From: Dehalococcoidia bacterium UBA5627
GTDB lineage: Bacteria; Chloroflexota; Dehalococcoidia; Dehalococcoidales; UBA5627
NCBI GenBank assembly: GCA_002421585.1
Contig: DIKD01000010.1
Span: 12,899 to 26,353 of the forward strand
Direction of reading: 5' to 3'
Length of the DNA: 13,455 nt
Shown: positions 8,197-13,455 of the stretch, piece by piece
Layout of the letters: every line of letters begins with the position of its first letter
How positions within the stretch are numbered: the first letter of the stretch is position 1
The notes under the pieces: model-generated
Databases searched by the model: none
Seen by the model: only the letters and a program-made list of their open reading frames with translations
What the model was told of the DNA's origin: nothing
Program-made: the position numbers and the translations under genes

Positions 8197-8230
8197 GCCG
8201 TTCGTGGTGAGCCTGTCGAACCATAACGGC
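8197..8230. repeat. GTTCGTGGTGAGCCTGTCGAAC-type inverted repeat
   Basis: GCCGTT at 8197-8202 pairs with AACGGC at 8225-8230, and TTCG at 8201-8204 pairs with CGAA at 8217-8220. The central TGGTGAGCCTGTCGAAC resembles another common dispersed intergenic repeat of environmental bacterial genomes. It is a separate family from the two elements upstream. Recognition is from memory. Confidence 0.55.
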
Positions 8231-8343
8231 GTCGGACAAAGCTGTCTTTGCGAACCCCGATTTATCGGTATGCGCATAGAGCGAGAGCAATTTCTCCGCT
8301 TTGGGAAAGGGGAGTCAGAGGAGATTTGATACGATTATACTTT

Positions 8344-8383
8344 CAACCTCACCCCTAACCCCTCTCCGCATGCAGAGAGGGAA
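8344..8383. repeat. CCTCACCCCTAACCCCTCTCC-type repeat
   Basis: A polypyrimidine stretch runs into a hairpin: CCCTCTC at 8360-8366 and GAGAGGG at 8375-8381 around the palindrome GCATGC. A purine-rich segment at about 8301-8327 with GGGAAAGGGGAG may be the opposite half of the same element. This pattern is a common dispersed repeat in many genomes. It is the fourth distinct repeat type in the uvrA to HD-gene gap. Confidence 0.5.
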
Positions 8384-8409
8384 CTAACGAAATAGAATGC
8401 TAGGGAAGA

Positions 8410-8426
8410 TATAATTACTGTAATTA
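8410..8426 (+). promoter_or_regulatory. Candidate promoter and palindromic operator of the HD gene
   Basis: A perfect TATAAT at 8410-8415 lies 32 bases before the chosen ATG 8448. No good -35 is visible at 16 to 18 bases upstream. A perfect 15-base palindrome, TAATTACTGTAATTA, occupies 8412-8426, overlapping the -10 and the expected start of transcription. A dimeric regulator could bind there, although AT-rich palindromes also arise by chance. Confidence 0.45.
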
Positions 8427-8447
8427 AATAATATTGGAGTAATGACA

Positions 8448-8999
8448 ATGGATAGACAAGTAGCGCTGGAGACAGTGAAAGCCAACATCAAGAATCAAAA
8501 TCTGATTAAGCATATGATAGCCACCGAAGCCATCATGCGGGCACTGGCAAAGCGTTTGAGTGAGGATGAGGATGAGTGGGGACTTGCCGGCCTTTTACAT
8601 GATATCGACCTCGACGTTGTCGGCGATGACATGACTTTACACGGAAAGGTTAGCGCTGATATGGCAAGAGAAGCCGGGGCAAATGAATCAATTGCGCACG
8701 CAATTTTATGCCACAACGAAATGCTGGGCGAAAAACGCGAAAACAATTTTGATAAAGCACTCTATTGCGCCGACCCGTTAACCGGGCTGATAACCGCGGC
8801 GGCACTGGTACACCCCGAAAAGAAACTCGCCTACGTTGAGGTAAAATCTGTTGCCAAAAGGTTTAAGGAAAAGTGTTTTGCCGCCGGAGCGAATAGGGAA
8901 CAGATTGCCTCGTGCAGTGAACTGGAGCTTGAATTGAATGAGTTTATCGAACTGGGGTTAAAGGCTATGCAGGGTGTTGCGGACGATTTGGGATTATAG
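8448..8999 (+). CDS. HD-superfamily hydrolase, COG2316 type
   Basis: 183 aa from ATG 8448. An earlier in-frame ATG at 8442 would lie only 2 bases from the GGAG site, while 8448 has 8-base spacing, so I prefer 8448. The HD metal-binding pattern is visible: H22, the HD doublet H51-D52 in LLHDID, H65, H89 in CHNE and D109 in ADPLTGLI. The C-terminal half matches the COG2316 pattern I know: ALVHPEKK, then VKSVAKRFKEKCFAAGANRE. These proteins are predicted metal-dependent phosphohydrolases whose substrate is unknown to me. It has its own promoter candidate, and its stop lies 15 bases from the convergent DUF7662-type gene. Membership is confident; the reaction is not. Confidence 0.88.
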   Translation: MDRQVALETVKANIKNQNLIKHMIATEAIMRALAKRLSEDEDEWGLAGLLHDIDLDVVGDDMTLHGKVSADMAREAGANESIAHAILCHNEMLGEKRENNFDKALYCADPLTGLITAAALVHPEKKLAYVEVKSVAKRFKEKCFAAGANREQIASCSELELELNEFIELGLKAMQGVADDLGL

Positions 9000-9014
9000 T
9001 CTTATATCAGTTGT

Positions 9015-9536
9015 CTATTTTGGAGGTGGCCAAGACTCGCTAGTTTCCCAATTTATTATTGAATATCCTAATTCGGCAAGCATTTCAGGGAAAATATGAT
9101 GGTCAGGTTGGTACGAGATATCTCCGAATATGTGAGGATTTACATCTATTAGGGTTTGAACTATTTGTCTCCATGAGCATGTTATAGTCGCAGATGCTAC
9201 TGCTCCATTAAGAATAATAACCATTCCGTCTTTATCAGTTGTTAGTATTAGAGTTGGGAAATCTTTGTTGTCGGAAGCTTTATCAACATACAAAATCAGC
9301 GGACGTATAAAATTGACCATTTGTGTTTTCAAATCGACATCCTTTATTTTCCAGCCTGCATTAAGCCACGATTTAGCCTGCGGATGAGATAAAGAATTTG
9401 CCCACCATGCTCGATGTACATATGCTGATTGGGGCAGTGAAAATCCAAGAATATTCTCAACCTGTTCAAAGGTCAAGGATACTGATAATTCGCACTGTTT
9501 TACCAGATAGGCCCCCAAAGTACAATATTTTTGCAT
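9015..9536 (-). CDS. DUF7662-type protein with unrecognised C-terminal half
   Basis: 173 aa. The first 75 residues match a small-domain pattern I recognise as DUF7662: LTFEQVENILG at 21-31, SAYVHRAWWAN at 37-47 and HPQAKSWLNAGW at 51-62, followed by a VD strand. The function of this domain is not known to me. Residues 80-173 are unrecognised and look globular, with beta strands (TLILTTD, MVIILNG), an NPHIFGD segment and a WPPPK end. Reading on to 9572 would add 12 residues and overlap the upstream gene. ATG 9536 is chosen because AAGGAG lies 6 bases before it and places the start right at the domain. It is last in the nuclease operon, 10 bases after the beta-CASP gene, so it is probably co-produced with it. 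No membrane segment or signal peptide is seen. Confidence 0.75.
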   Translation of the reverse strand: MQKYCTLGAYLVKQCELSVSLTFEQVENILGFSLPQSAYVHRAWWANSLSHPQAKSWLNAGWKIKDVDLKTQMVNFIRPLILYVDKASDNKDFPTLILTTDKDGMVIILNGAVASATITCSWRQIVQTLIDVNPHIFGDISYQPDHHIFPEMLAELGYSIINWETSESWPPPK

Positions 9537-9546
9537 GGCTTTCTCC

Positions 9547-10851
9547 TTATAAGAAAAACTCTTCTCCATCATTCAGCAAGTGGATATTGTCATCAGGGAA
9601 AAGTAATTGATAATCTTTCGGATAGAATGTGTGAATTGGAATTATATATTTCGGTTTGAAGCCATCTACAAGACGTTGAAGATCTTGTTCCGGTGCATGA
9701 CCGCTGGTATGAATCTTCTCCAAAGTAATTCCTTTTTGTTTCAGCGTATCCTGTAGGTTGTTATTTTCAAGGTAGCCTTCCCATTGTGAATAGATAGCTT
9801 GCACTCCATTACAATCGTCGAGGCAATTAAGAAGTTTAGGGAATAAGTTATTATCCTTTGTTATCATCACAAAGTTTTTCTTATTCCTGTTTATGTTATC
9901 CATTGTAATTTCATGGTCCGCCATTACATCCAAAAAGATATCCAATCCATTTTGCAGCAAACCCATCAGGTGATGAGGGAAAAATATAACCTTAATGTCG
10001 TCCCACCAATATTGAGGTAAACGTTTCGAAATGTGTTTCACACTGTCTAATATATAAGCGGTATAGAGGTCTATTACAGTTATTTGTCCATTGCGTTTTG
10101 CCGCTCGGTAAATAGAAACTATCCTGTCGATATTCTGAGAGGAACAAAACACAAAGGCTATGTTACTCTTATTCTTAAAAATACGGGCCATTTCATCTTC
10201 AACAGCTTCTTCGCTAGCGAATAGACATTTATTCCTGCCAAGCATCGAGCCTTCGAGTAAAAGATAATCCACAGCCTTCTCCGGATATTTACATAATATA
10301 TCGAGTAAAACGCTCTTTCGACCGTGGCCACGAAAATCCCCAGAGTAAATCAACTTCTTACCTTCACACTCAATTGTAAAAGCTACCGCGTCAAAGCCTG
10401 AATGGTCAACCAATCGTGGAGTAATTTTGATGTCGCCAATAGTATATGGCTCTTTATTTTCAAATGTGGTTACATTTTGCAGGTTTGTTTTTACAGGAAT
10501 GAAAATATCGGATGCTTGTATCAGCGCAAATGCACCTTTACTCAGATAAACAGGGATTTCTTGATTTATGTATTTGAGTAAACCATAGTGATCCTGATGG
10601 GGATGAGATATAAGAACGGCATCAATTTCCTTTTGTTCTCCAGCGTATAAACCGTTGATTTTTGGCAAGGTGCGATTTTCTGTTAGTTCGGAAATACTTT
10701 TCCCTTCTATTATCTTATTATCAAAGCGTTCATTTCGGTCATTGACTAGCGGCATCCCAATGTCAATAATGATTCGTGCTTTTTCGGACTGTAACTCTAC
10801 ACAACTGCCCCCGATTTCCTTTGTACCCCGATGAATGATAAGTTTCATCAT
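9547..10851 (-). CDS. RNase J-like metallo-beta-lactamase/beta-CASP nuclease
   Basis: 434 aa from ATG 10851. The metallo-beta-lactamase fold begins with RGTKEIGGSCVEL near 8-20 and DIGMPL near 30-35. The metal motif is HPHQDH at 83-88 (a proline replaces the usual alanine). Further ligands are H150 in VDHSGFD and D172 in YSGDFRGHG. A beta-CASP region follows, with LLEGSMLG near 198-205, GHA with H385, and IPIHT with H407. All expected catalytic positions look intact. Relatives are RNase J, CPSF-type and archaeal ribonucleases that cut or trim RNA. At about 435 aa it is shorter than housekeeping RNase J (about 550 aa), with no room for that protein's C-terminal domain. A GTG at 10866 overlaps the upstream stop as GTGA and is an alternative start; neither has a strong ribosome site. 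RNA versus DNA substrate is not settled. Confidence 0.85.
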   Translation of the reverse strand: MMKLIIHRGTKEIGGSCVELQSEKARIIIDIGMPLVNDRNERFDNKIIEGKSISELTENRTLPKINGLYAGEQKEIDAVLISHPHQDHYGLLKYINQEIPVYLSKGAFALIQASDIFIPVKTNLQNVTTFENKEPYTIGDIKITPRLVDHSGFDAVAFTIECEGKKLIYSGDFRGHGRKSVLLDILCKYPEKAVDYLLLEGSMLGRNKCLFASEEAVEDEMARIFKNKSNIAFVFCSSQNIDRIVSIYRAAKRNGQITVIDLYTAYILDSVKHISKRLPQYWWDDIKVIFFPHHLMGLLQNGLDIFLDVMADHEITMDNINRNKKNFVMITKDNNLFPKLLNCLDDCNGVQAIYSQWEGYLENNNLQDTLKQKGITLEKIHTSGHAPEQDLQRLVDGFKPKYIIPIHTFYPKDYQLLFPDDNIHLLNDGEEFFL

Positions 10852-10862
10852 TACTTTGGTTC

Positions 10863-11576
10863 TCACTTCAAATTAAAGTCTATAATCAATTCCCTTTTTT
10901 CTTTTTTTAATTCTTTATATTTATCCCAAGGTTTTGTTAGCTCTCCGTTTAGTATGATAGGATATTGGCAGGAAAACTCACATAATCCAAAATTCCCTGT
11001 GTTAGTTGTGTTATTGCCTTTTTGTGGACATACAACATACCCGACTACATTATTTATTAATGGTAAGCCGAAAGCCTTCAATGCATTTTCTCCTTCGTCT
11101 TTTAGAAAAAGCCTTTTAAGTTCGCTTACATAACAATTTAGCTCTTCTACAGCTGTAGGAATATCTCTATTTTTCTTTAACTCCCAAATTACTAAATTCT
11201 TATCAAAGTAATCATAAAATAACACATCAGTAATTACATGGAATTTCCCACGAATTTTAAGAAGGGGACTTTGGCGGAATCTTAATTGTGATGATAAAAA
11301 TCTGTATGGTTTACCTGAGACACTAAATTCCCAGTTGTTTTTCTTTGACCTATTAATAATATAAGCTTCGAGCCAATGTTCTTCGCCTCCTCCAGAAGGT
11401 TTATTATTGACATCACAAAGAGGATTTTCTTTAGCAAGATCTATAGTCTTTACTATAATCTTATTACTGCTTTCCTGCGGATGGAAATAGATATCGCCGA
11501 CTATTTTATCATTCCTATTCAATTCACGTGCATATTGTATTAACTCAACATACTTTTCAGTAAATAAAATCGCCAT
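10863..11576 (-). CDS. Predicted PD-(D/E)XK-superfamily nuclease
   Basis: 237 aa, not assigned to a named family. A nuclease core is suggested by an acidic helix GEEHWLEAYII (E66 or E70) at 64-74, then D117 in ITDVLFYD, then E132 and K134 in VIWELKK. A helix AVEELNCYVSEL at 142-153 follows, where such enzymes often carry a Q-x-x-x-Y element. This is the order E, D, E-x-K expected of PD-(D/E)XK endonucleases. The remaining residues (165-237) include YVVCP and a lysine-rich end, with no recognised domain. It is first in the three-gene operon, with GGGAGG 6 bases before ATG 11576 and a 4-base GTGA junction with the next gene if that alternative start is used. The sequence is strongly AT-rich (12 G/C in the 60 bases 11161-11220). 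The fold call needs a profile or structure comparison. Confidence 0.65.
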   Translation of the reverse strand: MAILFTEKYVELIQYARELNRNDKIVGDIYFHPQESSNKIIVKTIDLAKENPLCDVNNKPSGGGEEHWLEAYIINRSKKNNWEFSVSGKPYRFLSSQLRFRQSPLLKIRGKFHVITDVLFYDYFDKNLVIWELKKNRDIPTAVEELNCYVSELKRLFLKDEGENALKAFGLPLINNVVGYVVCPQKGNNTTNTGNFGLCEFSCQYPIILNGELTKPWDKYKELKKEKRELIIDFNLK

Positions 11577-11614
11577 TAAGACCTCCCGAATTCATATAGA
11601 ACAATTTTGGTACT

Positions 11615-11620
11615 AGTATA
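11615..11620 (-). promoter_or_regulatory. Extended -10 promoter candidate for the nuclease operon
   Basis: On the minus strand TGTTATACT (extended -10; TATACT at 11620-11615) lies about 32 bases upstream of the GGGAGG site region, with a weak -35. The 8-base palindrome TACTAGTA at 11611-11618 overlaps it. A wider inverted pair, TTGGTAC at 11607-11613 and GTACCAA at 11671-11677, brackets much of the shared region with the divergent TPR gene. Local control of both directions is possible but unproven. Confidence 0.4.
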
Positions 11621-11697
11621 ACATAAAATCTACGATATTATTACGGTTCATATTCCACTCATGTGAAACTGTACCAACAAATATATTAGGAATCATC

Positions 11698-12312
11698 GTG
11701 TATAATGAATGTATTATGAATAATAATGGTGATATTAATACGAAGCTAGGTCTGCATTTCCTGAACGAGTGCGATTACAATTTAGCTATAAATGCTTTGA
11801 CGAAAGCTATCGAGTCAGAATCAGATAATGCATATATTTATGACTTGCGCGGGATTGCTTATAGTAGTATTCAGGAATACGATAAGTCTATCGCTGATTT
11901 TAATAAGGCCATAGAGCTTGATGCTCAGTTATCTCCTGCATACAACAACAGGGCTTTATCTTATTGGGCAATTGACATGCTTGAGGAAGCACTGCTAGAC
12001 ATTAACAATGCTATTGAATTAAGTCAGGATGACGATGAAACTCCCGAAGCTGTTTATTATTCAAACAGAGGGCTTATCCAATATACACTGGGCAATTTTA
12101 AAGACGCAATATTAGATTGCAATACAGCTATTTTATACGGTTGTGAAACTTGGGAGAATTTTAATTGCTTAGGTGAAGCTTATGCTTCATTAGGTGAATA
12201 TAAAGAAGCATCGAGGTATTTCCAATGTGCATTAGATTTTAATCCTAATGATATAAACGTTTTTACAAATTATCTCTCGGTGAAAAATATATCAGACAAT
12301 CCGCGGTTATAA
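11698..12312 (+). CDS. Tetratricopeptide repeat protein
   Basis: 204 aa made almost wholly of TPR units, about five: near 12-45, 46-79, 80-113, 119-150 and 152-187. Typical positions are visible, such as YDLRGIAYSSIQEYDKSIADFNKAIELD and AYNNRALSYW. TPR arrays are protein-binding scaffolds; there is no catalytic motif, signal peptide or membrane segment. The start is GTG 11698, with AGGA 6 bases upstream; ATG 11716 is possible but has no ribosome site. It is transcribed away from the nuclease operon across a 121-base gap and shares its lower G/C (21 of 60 at 11821-11880), so it may belong to the same acquired block. Its stop is 2 bases from the convergent sbcC stop. Generic TPR function makes any specific role a guess. 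Confidence 0.85.
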   Translation: MYNECIMNNNGDINTKLGLHFLNECDYNLAINALTKAIESESDNAYIYDLRGIAYSSIQEYDKSIADFNKAIELDAQLSPAYNNRALSYWAIDMLEEALLDINNAIELSQDDDETPEAVYYSNRGLIQYTLGNFKDAILDCNTAILYGCETWENFNCLGEAYASLGEYKEASRYFQCALDFNPNDINVFTNYLSVKNISDNPRL

Positions 12313-12314
12313 AA

Positions 12315-13455
12315 TTAATTCAACTCTATAATCGAGCCGTCAGGCGTCTTGGTGACGTTGATGCGGCTGGGGAAAGCATCCTTTAGCTCGTCAATATGAG
12401 TAATCACGATAATTTTTTCAAAATCGTTTCTGATTGAATTAATGGCTTCCTTTATTTTTTCGATGCCGGTATTATCCAGCGTACCGAATCCCTCATCAAT
12501 AATCAAAGTGGGCAGCGGAGCACCTGCTCGCTTTGCCAGCAATTTGGATAGGGCGATGCGGATGGCAAAATCGATACGAAAGGCTTCACCGCCGCTATAG
12601 GTTTCATAAGGCCTGTTTCCCAGTTCGTCGGAAATGACAATCTCCAGTGTTTCCTGGACCTCGCCCTTCTTGGTCGGTTTTTGTGTATCGAATTTGACAT
12701 GCATGCGGTTATCGGTCATTCGTCCCAGTAACTCGTTGGCTTCGTTTTCGATATCCGGCAGGGCGGTTTCGATTAACATCATCTGGATACCTTTCTTACC
12801 GAATGCCTTTGCAAGTTCGCTGTATATAGTAGCTTCCTTAGAAATGGCAGTTAATTGTGCTTCTTTCTCGTTCTTCTTCTTTTCCTGGCTTTGAAGGTGT
12901 TGCAAACGGGCTTTCAAACTGCCGCTTGCTTCCTGCGCCTCTTTCTGTTGTGCGGAGACCATCTGCAATGCGTTCTCTGTCCGTTCTGATTCGACTTCCA
13001 GTTGCGGCATGGCTTCAAGTTCTATTTCTATTGCCTTCTTTCCGTCGCTATCATTATCAACCTGTTTCTGAAGCTCCTTTGAGGCTGTTATGGATTTGGA
13101 TAAGGCCTCTTTTTCAGTTGATAAAAGTCTTTCCGCCTCTTCCAGCCGGCGTTTTTTACCATCGAATTCCTGTAGTTCGGCGAGTCTTTTAGAAGATTGA
13201 CGATGCTCATCCGCATTATACTTTAGCGCCTCAATCTTTTCATCCAATGCCTTTAATTCTTTTTGTTCCTCTACTGCATAGTTTGCGGATTCCAGTCTTT
13301 TCTCTACATCATCCAGTAATTCCCTTTGCTTAATGAGCTTATCACCTGCCTCTTTGGCATCTTCGATTGCCTGTTCCAGATTGCCGACTCTGTTTTGTAA
13401 CCATTGTTGGTGGCTTTTTAGTTCTGCTTCTTCTGCTGACAGCTCTTTTTCGATG
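12315..13455 (-). CDS. sbcC: SbcC/Rad50-type SMC ATPase, C-terminal part (truncated by window edge)
   Basis: The reading frame stays open from the stop at 12315 to the window edge, at least 380 codons, so the gene starts outside; the TTG at 13247 is internal. The visible part begins with a long charged coiled coil (many E, K, Q and L) up to about 13 kb. The C-terminal ATPase lobe follows: an ABC signature YSGGEAFRIDFAIRIALSKL, Walker B LPTLIIDEGFGTLD and the switch region IVITHIDELKDAFP. SbcC with the SbcD nuclease processes hairpins and DNA ends. The zinc-hook CxxC and Walker A are not in the window. Base composition is like the flanking core genes (30 of 60 G/C at 12541-12600). Rad50-like versus SbcC naming cannot be decided from this part. 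Confidence 0.93.
   Translation of the reverse strand, partial: IEKELSAEEAELKSHQQWLQNRVGNLEQAIEDAKEAGDKLIKQRELLDDVEKRLESANYAVEEQKELKALDEKIEALKYNADEHRQSSKRLAELQEFDGKKRRLEEAERLLSTEKEALSKSITASKELQKQVDNDSDGKKAIEIELEAMPQLEVESERTENALQMVSAQQKEAQEASGSLKARLQHLQSQEKKKNEKEAQLTAISKEATIYSELAKAFGKKGIQMMLIETALPDIENEANELLGRMTDNRMHVKFDTQKPTKKGEVQETLEIVISDELGNRPYETYSGGEAFRIDFAIRIALSKLLAKRAGAPLPTLIIDEGFGTLDNTGIEKIKEAINSIRNDFEKIIVITHIDELKDAFPSRINVTKTPDGSIIELN

Noticed and set aside
7712..8277. Minus-strand open frames over the uvrA end and the repeats
   Set aside because: They are composed of uvrA antisense and palindromic repeat sequence, with no ribosome site or recognisable domain.
9537..9572. Upstream start of the DUF7662-type gene
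   Set aside because: It overlaps the beta-CASP coding end and lies upstream of a strong AAGGAG that serves ATG 9536.
8999..12312. Direct repeats or an attachment site bounding the accessory block
   Set aside because: I compared the two junctions by eye and found only short AT-rich resemblances. No integrase or transposase is present.
12857..13192. 111-residue open frame on the plus strand over sbcC
   Set aside because: It is antisense to the sbcC coiled coil, with no supporting features.

Overview
The window looks like bacterial chromosome, probably from an uncultured Chloroflexota close to Dehalococcoidia. That placement is an inference: it rests on the gene content (L9, DnaB, DnaD and a DnaC-like ATPase in one run), the protein sequences as I recognise them, and short intergenic repeats of a type I associate with that group. 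No marker here settles the taxonomy. There are no tRNA, rRNA, CRISPR or insertion-sequence features that I can see.

Layout. (1) 93-4927, minus strand: a thioredoxin reductase gene (trxB), then a tight run rplI, dnaB, dnaD-like and a DnaC-like ATPase gene, with its own promoter candidate in front of rplI. The last three encode the replicative helicase and two probable helicase-loading proteins. The ATPase is unusual because it carries two complete DnaC-type AAA+ modules in tandem. (2) 4928-5207: divergent promoter region between trxB and uvrA. (3) 5208-8036, plus strand: complete uvrA for nucleotide excision repair. (4) 8037-8447: about 400 bases without a gene, filled with several different short inverted-repeat elements, ending in the promoter of the next gene. 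(5) 8448-8999, plus strand: an HD-superfamily hydrolase of the COG2316 type.

(6) 9015-12312: a more AT-rich accessory block. Three minus-strand genes form an operon (PD-(D/E)XK-like nuclease, RNase J-like beta-CASP metallohydrolase, DUF7662-type protein). A TPR protein is transcribed away from them across a shared 121-base region. Sampled 60-base lines in this block have 12, 21 and 21 G/C, against 30 and 37 in sampled lines of the flanking sbcC and HD genes. (7) 12315-13455, minus strand: the C-terminal part of an SbcC/Rad50-type ATPase, running off the window edge.

How it fits together: most of the window is DNA replication and repair (helicase and loaders, UvrA, SbcC). The accessory block combines two predicted nucleases with an uncharacterised domain protein and a repeat-protein partner. 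That is a plausible candidate for an undescribed nucleic-acid-targeting or defence module. The function is inferred only from domain content, operon structure and base composition. The second notable point is the duplicated helicase-loader ATPase.
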